DNA of 64,000 nucleotides from Adineta steineri. Its lineage: Eukaryota; Rotifera; Eurotatoria; Adinetida; Adinetidae. Below, piece by piece: positions 22,924 to 35,160 of this stretch. Both the position numbers and the translations under genes were made by a program. The stretch lies in assembly GCA_905250115.1 (NCBI GenBank), contig CAJNOI010000074.1, forward strand, positions 216,527 to 280,526. The letters are read 5' to 3'. Position 1 is the first letter of the stretch, and every line of letters starts with the position of its first letter. The notes beneath the pieces were generated by a model that saw only the letters and a list, made by a program, of their open reading frames with translations, searched no databases and was not told the origin of the DNA.

Positions 22924-24832
22924 TTATAGTGCGATTTGAAATATATGATTATCTTCGTTAAATTCCACTTCTGCATCGTCATACAATCCATTTAATTGCT
23001 TATAATCTTTGAACCATAAAATAAATCCTTGTCGATCTACAGGAGAACTAGATTCATTTATCGCTACAGTCATAAGTGTAAGATATGCAAGTTTTCGAAA
23101 ACAGTAGGAAATCAGAATATGAATATCGTTATTATTTGTTAATTCGAATCGAAGCGTTGATATATCAGGAAAATGACTAGCAATTTGACGAAGAATGTTT
23201 GTAGAATTGTACTCGGTTGATGAATCAACAATAATTGTTAACGAATCAATTGACGACAAAGTGATAGAAAGATCAAGTGATGATGCTGATAATTTAAGAT
23301 AGTTAATATTCGGGAATAGTTTTAATAGATTGGAAACTAGAGAGAAAGAAGAAATTTAATATAACATCTGTTTTTCTTAGTTTACCAAAATTTGTTGGAT
23401 AGATTCGATCATATAAAAAAATTTCTTCAATTTGAGCAAGTTCAGATGTTGAAAATATCTGTGAAAGATCCATTAAAATATTATTGGTTTCATACGTTCT
23501 TGGATCAGTTGATATAAATGAAAATGAAAGTCTTTTGAGATTTGAATAAATACGTTTTGGTGAGAGATTTCTTGATAAAGATGTTTCATGAAAAATAAAA
23601 TCCAGTTTATCAATTTTCTTATAATATGAACTATCAGTATTTCAATCGTATACATTCATATTCGTTCGAAATTGTAACCCATATAAGAATGTAGGTAGAG
23701 TCCCTTTTTCGATAGGCAAGGTATATAACATTAAATGTTGTATGTTCGCTGCTCTTAAGTAATGTTCAATCATAATTGGCCATCGTTGCCAGAATAAACT
23801 GTTAAAAGAATTAATTATTTCATCTAGATCTATATTTGCATCTGTATCGTCAATAAATAAACTGAACTTTTGTAAATTAGGTAGATAATCATGAATAATT
23901 CGTTCCCAATTCGATCCATTCGAATCGGTTTCTATTAGAAGTGATGAAAATGTTAATTTAATAAGTTTTGGTAGTTGTCGAAAGAAATATTCAATTTCTT
24001 TAAATGGTATATAAAAAACGCTTAATTTTAATTCAATTAAATGTGGTATAACATTAGCAAGTCCATCAAACAGGGAATCATCTATTGGGTTATAATCATG
24101 CACGCATGTAATATCAAGCTTCTGAATATTTGGCATACGACGAAGCAGTTTAGCTAAGTCTCTTATAAAACAACTACTCAGCGTTACATGTGTTAATGAC
24201 ATATTCATACCTAAAATATAGATAAAGATTTATTCTCACTAATTATGATGATGAGCATGCATCATATATGAAATAATATTTAAAATAAATAAATTACTTG
24301 TATTATCTCCAAATTCAATTGTAGAATAGAAATCAATATGTAATCTTGTGAGCGATATCTTTTCAAAGAGAGATTCAAATACTTCTTGAATCTCTATTAT
24401 AGAAGACTTGTGAGGTAGCATCGAAACATATAAATATTCTATATTCTTTGTATATTTTGATATTTGATTAAGACAGTTTGGTTTCGAATCATGTAAAATC
24501 AATGATTTAACTTGAGAAAGAATTAATATTCTTATTTCAAAATCGAGTGGTATTTGATTATCATCGGTAAGAAAATGACTCATACGTTCATATGCATCAG
24601 ACAACTCTAGAGTATGAATTTGTTCAAGAGCACGATATAATACTGATTTATAATAAATATCCTGTAAACATTTCAATGATTTATAACACAAACAAATCTT
24701 TAAAGTTTGAGTGGAAATAAGAGAATTTAAACGCGTATTGAGATTGAATAACGAGCTGAATAAATCTTCTGGATAACAATATGTAAATATTGTAAGTATA
24801 AGTTCATTTGGAAGATGTTCGAATTTTGTCAT
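22924..24832 (-). CDS. F-box / leucine-rich-repeat-like protein with internal TGA
   Basis: Three exons, 24832-24298, 24210-23386 and 23336-22924 (introns 87 and 49 bp), total 591 codons including the stop. The N-terminus FEHLPNELILTIFTYCYPEDLFSSLFNLN is a clear F-box, which would dock SKP1 in an SCF ubiquitin ligase. The remainder has irregular leucine-rich strands (LPNLQKFSLFIDD, FPNINYLKLSASSL, FPDISTLRFELTN) likely to form the substrate-binding solenoid. One codon in exon 2, TGA at 23642-23644 after NMNVYD, interrupts an otherwise intact frame that continues about 85 codons in the same exon and through exon 3. As written only about two thirds of the protein is made. The frame's integrity elsewhere suggests a recent mutation, an allele or a base error. 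Confidence 0.8.
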
Positions 24833-25541
24833 AGAACTGAAAAAATCTTAAATAAAAGTAAATGACTTGGATTTATCAAAACGGTACCTTTCACAAAAAT
24901 ATTAAAAGAAACATGTTATTTATATGCCTCACATGTTATTCACTGATAAGAGTAGATATTTACAATGTAACACATGTACGTTCTCTTTCGTTGATAGTAA
25001 TCGGTCGGTAAAGAAGCGAACTGAAGACTTGAGTTTTTAGTAATTGGCTACTATGTAAATTCTATGACTAGCGATATCTATACTAGCTAGTCACATGTTA
25101 GAAGGATTTTTATTTATCAATCAAGTATTATTACTCATTCTCTTCCTTTCGAACTAAAAACAACATGTGATAGTCATATGAAGAGATATGTTTTGTTGTT
25201 TATTGATGATTGAAATTGTAGGCATTGAAATATATTATATTGTTAAAAGGTTTCTATATATACAAAGTTTGTTTTCGGTGTGTGAGCTTCAGAATTAGAT
25301 TCATAAAATATATTAACATTCGATCATAAGAGAACTATATGAAGAAAAAACATGAAACTTGTAATTATCAATAGTTGCTTCTATTATTTTTATATAATTA
25401 GTTCTGACAAAAACATTATCGAAAAAAAATCAAGGAGGATTATACATCTATCCTTTATCCACATTTGCACCCTCAAGTCTACATCAGCGTCTCAAATATT
25501 TACATGTATACTTGAGACTAAATATATATTACTCATTATAT
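24833..25541. other. intergenic
   Basis: Promoter side of the F-box gene and 3' flank of the sulfotransferase. No repeats or RNA genes recognised; the frame at 25352-25585 is antisense noise. Confidence 0.4.
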
Positions 25542-26543
25542 TTATATTGCCAAATTTTGTAAAACTTGTTGAAATTGTATATTAAATCGTCTTTTAACAA
25601 ATTCATACAAATCATATTCGTCGGCGAGCGCTGCACGTAATAATCTCTTGGTTGTTTCACTTGGTTCATTATTCTTAGTTTTTTTAGGTCTAACATTCTC
25701 TTTTCTCATTCCATTGGACATATATGTTTGGCATATATTTGCAAAGTATTTCGGCATCATATGCTCAAGAACAAATAGAAAATTATATAATTCTTCAACA
25801 ATGCCAATCACTGTATAATAATCGATAATATTTTGTTTTGCTTGTTGTAATGCAAATGTTTTGTTCTCTTCACATGCCACTAGATTACCACAGAAAAAAG
25901 GAAGAATCGGACTAACACCTTGAGATGCACTGACACATTCACTTGCTGATCGACTCCTGACACAATCATCTAATGTCTCATTAACAAAAGTTGTGTTGAA
26001 ATAGCATCGTTGTTCATTGATACATGTTTCACGTGAGTAATAGTAAGCAGATATCACTTGTTGTATAGGATCTCGAACAACGTTAATATAAACAGGTTGT
26101 GGTTTTTGAAAATCATCGAAGTTAATGAAATACATATGGCGTTCATATAAAGCAGGTGCTTTTGCACTTTCAAGTTCAGAAGCTACTTCTCGTTGTATAT
26201 CGACAGAAAGAAGAAATGGAACATAAATTTCTTTGTTCAAAATTGTGAAACCACGATTGGCTGCTTGATCACGAAAAAGATAGCGTAATGTAGTGCTCGC
26301 CGATTTTGGTACACGATTGTATACAACATTCTTAGGATAACCTTTTAGTGCTAATAATGACGAGCCTTGTGTTAAATTATCGGTATCAGTGTAGACGAAT
26401 ATCGATGATGGTTTACTGTGAAGAATAATATTTAATGCTAAAGTATTGTTGTCAAACATATGTGAATCACTCGTACCGGTCACAAGTAAAGCGTTTAAAA
26501 GTGAGAATGAACCAATTAAATAAGTATAGAGTAACAAATCCAT
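25542..26543 (-). CDS. uronyl / heparan-sulfate 2-O-sulfotransferase-like enzyme
   Basis: A single-exon CDS of 333 aa from the ATG at 26543. The open frame extends 31 codons further upstream but has only GTG there. The chosen start gives the expected Golgi type II layout: MDLLLYTYLIGSFSLLNALLV is a signal anchor at the very N-terminus, then a stem. The 5'-phosphosulfate-binding loop RVPKSASTTLRY is at 77-88, the putative catalytic His in ALYERHMYFINF near 136, and the 3'-phosphate loop INVVRDPIQQVISAYYYSR at 153-171. This order is that of PF03567 2-O-sulfotransferases, which move sulfate from PAPS to uronic acids of heparan or dermatan sulfate. Cys residues in the CINEQRCYF..DDCVR region fit family disulphides. 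Exact glycan acceptor uncertain. Confidence 0.88.
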   Translation of the reverse strand: MDLLLYTYLIGSFSLLNALLVTGTSDSHMFDNNTLALNIILHSKPSSIFVYTDTDNLTQGSSLLALKGYPKNVVYNRVPKSASTTLRYLFRDQAANRGFTILNKEIYVPFLLSVDIQREVASELESAKAPALYERHMYFINFDDFQKPQPVYINVVRDPIQQVISAYYYSRETCINEQRCYFNTTFVNETLDDCVRSRSASECVSASQGVSPILPFFCGNLVACEENKTFALQQAKQNIIDYYTVIGIVEELYNFLFVLEHMMPKYFANICQTYMSNGMRKENVRPKKTKNNEPSETTKRLLRAALADEYDLYEFVKRRFNIQFQQVLQNLAI

Positions 26544-27938
26544 TCTATGTACTGTTCGTTGACGACCCTTTTTCCCAAGATGTCGATAAGGGTTATTTTT
26601 ATATACGCTCAGTAGATTATCCTTAGCAATTTTCACTGAAATTTAAAATATAAATTTACGTAAACAATATGCAAAGGTCTCATAGTACAAAGTATTTTGA
26701 ATAAAACATACAACAGACAAACTCAAAGCAATAAAAGTTATTCCCATGTGGAACTTGTCAGTGAACATTTTTAGAGTATATAATAACAGAACTTTGAAAA
26801 ATAAAACTTGTTCACGTACGCCTATTGACAAGATTCTGATAAAACTAATAATAGAAAAAAACAGTAGCTATAATCATTTTTTTCTACTTTTACTAGTATC
26901 ATTGATGAGTCTCATAGTTTTCGATACTTATATCTTTTTTTTGAATAGATGAATATAATGATAATGGGAAGGTGAAGATCAAAAGTGATCATAGTTGTAC
27001 AGTTTTTGTTAAAATACGATCATCACGGTCGTATTCGTCGAGCTGGGATTTAACTATAAGTAACATAATGGTACATACCGTCAAGTTATGTCCAAGAAAG
27101 ATCAAAATTGTCGAAGAATCAATGGTTGCATTAGCACTGAATTGAAACGATACAAGAAACGTGTGTTTTTATCTCTCCCTTACTATAGTGATCAGTGATG
27201 CATATATTCACGTTCTTTTAACTGAAAGAAAAATAAATGTACTTAATGAGTTAGTTCGTGACATCATTTACAATCGTCCTTCTTCCTATCTATCATTATT
27301 GTAAAATCATGATATATACACACATGTATTTTAACTATAAAATAAAGAATAAAACAAGACTGTACCTACGAGTGATAGACAGATAAACTTTTCTGCAAGA
27401 TACATGACAGATATTTAAAAAAACACACTGTCGTAAAATAAACTAATTTCCATGAAATATTGATTTTATCTTTATTTTTCGAAATAAATATTAGAAATTT
27501 ATTTATATTATACCATATCAAAATTTCACGAAACTAAAAACATTTTCAACCATAATCGTATCAACGTGTCGTTTTACTTGCATGAAAATTTATCATAAAA
27601 TGAAGTAACTCAGCAATTGATACTGCTGAAGGTCTTTATATTTATTTCGTACTGTACAGTAACATGTATTACAAGTCTTACTATGTCATAGTATTGACCG
27701 ATCTTTCTAATTGAAAGAAACGTGTAACTAATAATCGTTCGATAGAACAGACATACTTATGAAACATATTTGAAACAAAAACTTTATTTGATTGTAAATT
27801 CTGAATTATTTATTTACTAGTATATATATTTTTAAAAAATATTGATTAGAAAAAATTGATCAAAAGCAATTTTGTAATTAGTCGAGAGAGTTTTAAAAAC
27901 TTCAGTTCGAAAAAAATAATGACGTCAACTTGATTTTC
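26544..27938. other. intergenic
   Basis: 1.4 kb between the sulfotransferase start and the Argonaute stop. AT-rich, no coding frame, RNA gene or clear repeat. A hydrophobic frame at 26643-26831 could be read as an upstream exon of the sulfotransferase, but no in-phase splice was found that also explains the internal anchor. Confidence 0.45.
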
Positions 27939-30900
27939 TTACAAAAAATAAGAACAGTCATTTTCCAATTTGGAACTTAATACAATACGTTGACTTTTTA
28001 TCGTATTGTTAACATCTACCGATTGATTGATCGGAATGCTCGTTTCTTGATCCGTTGATTTTCTGTAAATAGAAAATATAAAACAATACTAACATCAAAT
28101 GTGAATACAACTTACGTATTTGGTGCTTCATTGATATTTACATAATAATTAGCACGAAAAGCTAATAAATCAGCATACTTAACTGGTGCTGGAATAGATA
28201 TTGAACGAGTACAACGAGCACTTGTATAACATAATGCATTCGTTAACATTTGAACTTCATCTGGTTTTAGTTTATTATCATCATATAAAACATGATAATA
28301 TGTTGGACGACTTGTTCCCTATACAAACAAGTATATATGTGGAACATGTCATCGAAAACCAAGAATTTAATTCATTTATAACTTACCTTATCTGAATGAT
28401 GACTATTCAAAAAGAAGCTATATGTTGTTGGATTTGTGACGTCATCTGAATCAACAACAGTACCAGCTGTAACATTATCTCCATCTTTTTCCGGAAAAAA
28501 TCTTGTATGATGTCTTTTATTCACAACAATATAAGTAAGTTTAGGTCGATAGACTGATGATAATTCAACACAAGCTTCACGTATTGCGGTCAACTCTTTT
28601 TCAAATACAGTATCAAATTCACTAGTTGATATTCCATCACGATAGATAACAATAGCTTTTGGTGGATGATTTTGATGTTTTTCATAGTATTGCATAATAA
28701 GAGATTTCATAATCTGTTTCATATCAACAACATATTCCCAACTTTCTCTTCGTGTGTCTGATGGTCGTTCTTGTAGATAAACTTCTTTAAAATATCGACT
28801 AGGGACATCATCAGCGGATGCAACAACAGCTACAGTAGAGCGTCCTCTACTTAAACCAGGTGCTCCATGACTTAAATCAATACCAACATACATTATATGA
28901 TGTCCACGTTCAAAAAAACTTTTGATAACTTCGCTAAAATTAACTTTCTAAAGTAAGTTAGTCATGAAAAGCAATGTTTACTTACGGAACATCAAGAATA
29001 GAATTAATTCCATTTAATTTCGTATTGATTTTTAACAAAAGATTATTTAGTTTTGAATAATTCCATGGTTTTTTACCGACTTGTATCATTTGAGTAACGA
29101 TTCCAAAACCATTTTCTAATTCGCACTAGAAAACATAAATATTCATTATTTAAAACATTATTTATATCAATCATTTTACCAGTTTTTTTATTTCACCGTA
29201 TGTTCGATCGCTGGCATCACTATTTTCTGGTAGGATGACTAAGAAAAATTTACAATCATTATTTTCTCTCATCATATCTTGAAGTGCAATAATTAGCTGA
29301 TTAATTGAATATTGTTGAAGGTTGAATTCTTCACAGATAACTGGTGCAGGACAATCTATACCTCGCTCATAGGCAATATTACGAAGATTCTTGCGGAATT
29401 CGAGACATGCTTGCTCAGTCATTGTTGATGATAAATTAATCATGGCCCATACAGAAGGAAAACTCGCTGGATTATAAAATTCAGTATTTGTATTCTTCCA
29501 GACACTTTGTGGTAAACAACTTTGAGGAGATACTTGATATCTCGAATTATAGATGATTTTGGGTGGAGCTATAATACGAGCAGATGTTATATGCATCTTA
29601 GGATCGATCTGAAGATTCCATGCAGCAATAAACGGATCGTTCTCGAAATATTGCTCTTCAGTATTATTACGAACACTTATGATTGACTGATAATAATCCG
29701 AAGGATTCAATGATGACTTTTGACAAACCATTGCTCGCTGTTCATCAGTAATCTTTTTGACTCGAACTGGCTCAACACCCAGAAATTCCATTGGTAAAAA
29801 TGATCCATTGCGCATTGTCACTACAGGTAATGATGGATATCTACGTGATAAAAGAAACTTAATAATCAGTTGAAGATCTAATACTTTACTAACTCTAATT
29901 CAATTCCATATTTTTTCATATAAAAGTCTTCCACTGTAATCAAATTATTATCTCTTTCATTCCATTTAAACGTTTGAGTTGATGCTGATTCACCTAAACT
30001 AGAGATTTTATAGCCAATTACTCTATCTGATACATACGAACGAACAGAAAGATCTATGTGTATATAAAATAAATAAATTATTATTAATTAGAAAGGATAA
30101 ACATTTACCTTTGCAATTCTTTAGTAGATAGTCAATTTCACCAGCATAATACGCATTATTAACATTTCGATCAAAAAATTCAAGTACATCGTTGATATAT
30201 GCCTTTTTAATATTACGATTATGACGATAATGGTATTTACCACATGGACTATGAAGCATAACATCACGAAGAAAATCGAGAAATGATTGTTTCTTTTGAA
30301 AAATTCCATGACTGACTATAATGATGACATAGGAAAAGAGATTATTTATAATATGAAGTTGTTTTCGTATTGAAATACTCACCATCAAGATTCATAAATA
30401 ATCGTTGTGAACCATTGGTAAATAAAAGACATGAGTAGAAACCGCGCCATGTAGCTTTTCCTAAACCAAGATCCCAATAGCCAAGTGTTTTTGGTGATGG
30501 ATTTCTGAAAAATGCTCGATTATAAATATAATCAGCTGTTGATGAACAGTGTTCATGAAGTGCAATTGAAAGAACTTGTCTAATATTTTGAAGATCATCA
30601 GTATTAAGGTTATTCTCTGTGCTTGGTTCGTATATTTCTTTAAACGAAGCGAGAGAAGCTAAATCGATTGCATTGCCTACTCGTTTGACAGAGATGTTAT
30701 ATTCTTCAGAACGATTAGCTCGATTTATTCCCATTATTGGTTCTGTTATTCCCTGCCGAAGATTTTCAAAAATATAACAATTATTAGTGAACACATGAAA
30801 AAGGTTAAAGTTAATAAAACATAAATAGTTTCACTTACAAATTCGTCAATATTTGGTAATGGTTCTTCGTATGTAATGATTATCTTCTGATTATCAAACA

Positions 30901-31466
30901 CAATTTTGCATGGGTTTATTTGAGGATGCTTTTTATAGAAACTTTGCAACCAAGATTTATATAAAGCTCTAATATACAATAATTACTTTAAAAATAAAAT
31001 ATGTACATAGGGTCATTTACCGTCGCTGTATACGTGGAATGCATGTCTTTCTTTTGTTTTCAGCTATAAAATGGTATTGATAGACAAAACCTTTGTGTGG
31101 AAATTGAACAACTGAAAAATAATTGACCCAAAGTTTTATTGGCTGACCAAGCGTTCCCAGTTCAAGTGGTTTTAACGGTCGCTCATTCGACCAGAATTGA
31201 TGATTATTTAAATCGGATACTTTCCAAGGGGAATTAGACGAATCGATGTCTATTGTCATATGAGGTTCAGGAACTACGGGTTTTCGTGTTAGATATTTAC
31301 CGCGACCACGACCACTCATAGTAGTTGTTTGAGACGTAGTTAATAGCTCTACAGAATCAGAAGTTGTAGCGACATTGACCCCTGGCGCTATTGGTATTGT
31401 TAATTCTAAAGCATTAGTTTGTTGTCGAGAACGACCTCGGCCTTTCGGTTGATGCGCTGAGGCCAT
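27939..31466 (-). CDS. AGO: Argonaute protein (AGO clade), slicer residues present
   Basis: Ten exons: 31466-31021, 30968-30839, 30752-30383, 30315-30109, 30053-29894, 29840-29180, 29125-28986, 28933-28387, 28318-28116 and 28062-27939; 995 aa. Domains in order: a Gly/Arg-rich N-terminus (GRGRSR, GRGRGK), the N domain ([12 protein letters not shown]), linker 1, PAZ ([16 protein letters not shown] to YGIELEYPSLPVV), MID ([22 protein letters not shown]) and PIWI. The catalytic tetrad is intact: Asp724 in VGIDLSHG, Glu768 in TRRESWEY, Asp804 in IYRDGIS and His896 in [25 protein letters not shown] and [24 protein letters not shown] are of AGO rather than PIWI type. It should bind small RNAs in the cytoplasm and could cleave targets. 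The N-terminal RG motifs are candidate arginine-methylation sites. It is the last of four same-strand genes. Confidence 0.96.
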
Positions 31467-31922
31467 AGACTCAGCAACAAAAACGAGAAAAGAATAGATT
31501 ATTGAAATATGTATATACACATATACTGCTACGTTTATGGGTTTTTTGCCAGTTTTCTTTCATTCCTGTTTGTTTAATGACGTCATCTTGACAACAACTG
31601 CAACCCATAAAGTAAAGCACTACGTAATAAAAATTGTTGCGACAACATATTAGATAGCAATTTTTATGAGACAGTTTATCTCTCTAGCTATCATATTATT
31701 AATTGAAATTTTCAATATTAATAAAAATATTTTTTTTGATATATAGTTGTTACCATTTAAAACTCTTTTTATTTAACCTTCACCTGCAATTTCTATCATA
31801 TTACAATAATAGAAAATGTTTTAGCTTAAATAATAATATAGAAAAAAAAACAACAACATTGTATGTAAAGATCGTATTCAAAACAGAAGTGAATTAAGTT
31901 TATATGATTAGTTCGGTTTAGA

Positions 31923-34900
31923 TCATTTGAGCACAGAAGTAAATGAGTTAGTAGTACTTGAGCTTAGAATATCTGTTCGACAATCGCCAAAGTAACTGGC
32001 TTGATTTTGTGATAAAATACATATACCATAATAATGAACACATGCTGCAGCGACAACAAATACATGAAAAAGTTGATGACTTTGAAACTAATTAAAATAA
32101 ATGAAGAATAATCAAAAGAGAAAAAAACTTTCATCTTACCCAAATATCAAAAAGACCCGGAGCTAATCGTTCAGGTATTCGAGCTATTAAAATTAAGATA
32201 ATAAACAAAAGCAAAGAACAAATAACTAATATTACCTGCATAAAGAGCAGCACCAATAACATACAATGCAGCAACTACAAGTAAATATTGAGTTGCACCA
32301 GCTAAAAAGCAAAACAGTTTAATATATTTAATCAGATGTCAGACAATGTATCATACTTGTAAAAGCATGTTTAAAACCAAATCGAAGTATATAATGACAA
32401 GTTGGAACAAAACCAAAGACACCAAATGTAATAAATAATACTAAAAAATAAATGAATATTTGTTCTTATTTTTCTATACAAAAGAAAACTAAACTTACAA
32501 GCACGATAAACTCGATAATCAGATGAAGCAAATCTATCCCACATAGAAATAACAATACATGCAATTCCTAATAAACCAATTAATGATAGATAAGCAATTT
32601 TTGTTCCAAATTCACAATAAAATTGATAATAAAGTAAGGGAATAACTGAACCAATAATTAATACTGCTATTCCACAATAATCAAGTCTAAGATAATAGAT
32701 AATCATATATACATATATTTTGCAAAAGTAAAATAAAATCTTACTTGCAAAAAAATTTCGAAATTTTTGGTGAATGACAATATAATGTATGATATAATGT
32801 TGAACATAGTAAACATATTATAGCTCCAAGAAAGAAAGCACTAAAAATCATCTTTTTTTCAATATGTACTTCGGCAGATGGTCGGGAAAGAAAATAAATA
32901 GCGATTACTATAAAAACTAATGTACCCAATAGATGAGTCCATATATTAACTGTTTCTGTATGTAAACGAAAGATCGATGCAAAACACTGTTTAACACTTG
33001 GCATTGGTGGACGATGGCCAGAAAGTAAAAATTCATTATCAATAAGCCAATGCGGAAGATGAGTATGATCGACAACATAATCAACAACAAATTTACCAAC
33101 TTCTTTTGCTTGTTCAACACATTTTGTTGGTACGTCAAGGACGGAATCAATTAAATCTTCTGAAGATTTACTAGAAAAATCACCACTTGATTCATTCTAA
33201 ATATAGATTTTTATATTATTATCTATTCTGACGTTGTAAAATGATGTATAGCATTTATAGCAATACTAACTATCAGAAGTTCAAACGAATAGAGAATCAT
33301 TCATCTATCATTTGAACTGTCTTAATAAATCTTTCATCTACTCTGAATTGACAGTATAGAAAAGCCGACTAGATCATCGATTCAATACAATAGTCAATTC
33401 GTCTACATATTCTCATTTGAATGACTTCTGAAAGGAAATAGAAGAAGTTATAAAAATTGAAATGAGTTATGTATGTTTAGTAATACTGTTAGACAGAACA
33501 AAGCAAGAATATTATTTCATTAGCAGCAATAACATAATTCTGGTTAGATCCAAACCAAAACTCACATTTATCAATAGCTAATCAAAACCAAAAATATACA
33601 TATGCCAGTCGAACTATAAATAATAAAATAATAAAGTACAAGTATTAATTGATGTTACTAAATAATATATAACTACTGATTAGTAACTTATAAGTAAACT
33701 AAATAAATGAATGGTTTATGAACAGCGTAATCGTAATATATAATTATGCATTTTTCAAAGGTTATTCTTTATAGAATCATCAGCAGATCAAGGAACTGAC
33801 TATAAGAATCTAAGCAAAAACTGTAGTTTTGTTCTATATCATTCGATATGTCTACATTAACCTTTTAGTTACGGATTACCCATATATCGTGTTTGAAATT
33901 TTGGAGATATTACTGTCATTGCAATATCATTTAGCCTAGATCGAAAAGACTCCTTTCTTTCAGGGTGTGGGTGAGATAGATAAGATACACCCACACTCAC
34001 TACTAAATATTTCTATGCATTAATAAGAATTATTTCAGACTGTTTTCGAATGAAAAAAAGATACATCTTAAAAAAACCCATAATCAAAGGGTTGAAAATG
34101 GATAGAAGAGTGTAAATTCTATTAATCTCGTTTTTATATAGAAAATCGAATAATCTATTAATCTAAGTATGTATTTAAAGAATTATAAATGTTAGTCACA
34201 GTGGTGGATTTAGGGGGACGATCGCCCCTCTTCAGAAAATTTTTTGACTTTTTACAGCAAAAATAAACGAAAAAATAGGTTTTAGCTAAAACCGCCCCCC
34301 CCCCCTTACAAAATCCTAGATCCGCCACTAGGGGTAAGACAGTTCATAGTTCCAAGTTCGGATGAACTGGTCAAAAGAACTACCAGTTCAGTTCTTCTGA
34401 TAGGAACTGAACTGAACTAACAGTTCTTTGAATAGAACTGAACCGTACTAACAGTTCTTTGAAAGGAACTGAACTGTATTAACAGTTCTTTCAGAGGAAC
34501 TGGTCGGTTTCAACAGTTCTTTTAAAAGAACTGTTTTGTTTCAAATTTGTTTTTATTTCCAAAAAAATAGTTTTCACAACAGTTCTCTGAAAAGAACTGA
34601 ACTGAAATAACAGTTCTTTGAAAGGAACTGAACTTGTCGGTACAGTTCAGTTCTATTCAAAGAACTGTTGATTCAGTTCAGTTCCTTTCAAAGAACTGTT
34701 AATACAGTTCAGTTCCTTTCAAAGAACTGTTGATACAGTTCAGTTCTATTCAAAGAACTGTTGGTTCAGTTCAGTTCTATTCAAAAGAACTGTTAATACA
34801 GTTCCTAAGAACGGAACTAATATGGAACTGTCCTACCCCTATCCGCCACTGGTTAGTTAACATTTAATTTTAAAAGCAAGTAATCTTACTTGTGAATCAG

Positions 34901-34985
34901 TCAATAATCGTTGTCGAATTTCTTGTTCATCTGAATTACGATCAATAGAAGATAATGTATCTGATGATAAATGACTTTTCATCAT
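31923..34985 (-). CDS. ADIPOR: adiponectin receptor (PAQR family)
   Basis: Seven exons: 34985-34890, 33196-32745, 32686-32499, 32440-32357, 32301-32236, 32183-32140 and 32087-31923; 364 aa. After a polar N-terminus comes the family signature LPHWLIDNEFLLSGHRPPMPS and FRLHTETVNIWTHLLGT. Seven membrane segments follow. The zinc ligands are all present: His in CSTLYHTLYCHS (end of TM2), Asp in KLDYCG, and the two His of FQSHQLFHVF. ARIPERLAPGLFDIW is also diagnostic. PAQR receptors of this type act as ceramidase-like zinc hydrolases controlling lipid metabolism. The first intron is 1.69 kb, far longer than the rest, because it carries a nested transposon pair and a G/T hairpin. The C-terminal tail is Ser/Thr-rich. 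The next gene upstream, GPS2, ends 175 bp away. Confidence 0.95.
33963..34002. repeat. GTGTGG-type hairpin in an ADIPOR intron
   Basis: The arms GTGTGGGTG (33965-33973) and CACCCACAC (33988-33996) are perfect complements around a GAGATAGATAAGAT loop. The flanking AGGG and TCAC extend the family pattern. Confidence 0.75.
34199..34851. mobile_element. outer hAT-like MITE, interrupted by a second MITE
   Basis: The left end CAGTGGTGGATTTAGG and right end (reverse complement CAGTGGCGGATCTAGG) are inverted repeats, 14 of 16 identical. The flanks GTTAGTCA (34191-34198) and GTTAGTTA (34852-34859) form a near-perfect 8-bp target duplication. Removing the inner element at 34329-34841 and its duplicated target leaves a 132-bp element with a C-rich centre (a run of 11 C). 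No coding capacity. It sits in intron 1 of the adiponectin receptor gene. Confidence 0.8.
34329..34841. mobile_element. inner hAT-like foldback element
   Basis: A 513-bp element with ends TAGGGGTAAGACAGTTC and (reverse complement of the right end) TAGGGGTAGGACAGTTC, 16 of 17 identical, flanked by exact TCCGCCAC copies (34321-34328 and 34842-34849). The target lies in the right terminus of the outer element. The interior is an array of roughly 30-bp units of the type AACAGTTCTTTGAAAGGAAC. They run one way in the left half and the opposite way in the right half around an AT-rich centre near 34540-34570, so the whole is a large foldback. No transposase. Confidence 0.85.
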
Positions 34986-35160
34986 TTGTTTGTTTTCTTT
35001 TGTAATGAAATAAAATTTAAAATCTGAAAGAATTCTAGACAATACATATATCCAAATATTTAATGAATTTAAAAACGTGAACAAAGAAGAAAAACAACAT
35101 AAAGCAAAAGAAAGAAAAAAAAAAGAAAAACAGAGTCTTAGTTTAGATATATAATAACAA

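Noticed and set aside
24213..24241. A 29-bp intron between F-box exons 1 and 2
   Set aside because: Too short and out of phase; the donor at 24297 gives an 87-bp intron in phase.
26544..26636. N-terminal extension of the sulfotransferase
   Set aside because: It would need a GTG start, and the internal ATG at 26543 gives the expected N-terminal signal anchor.
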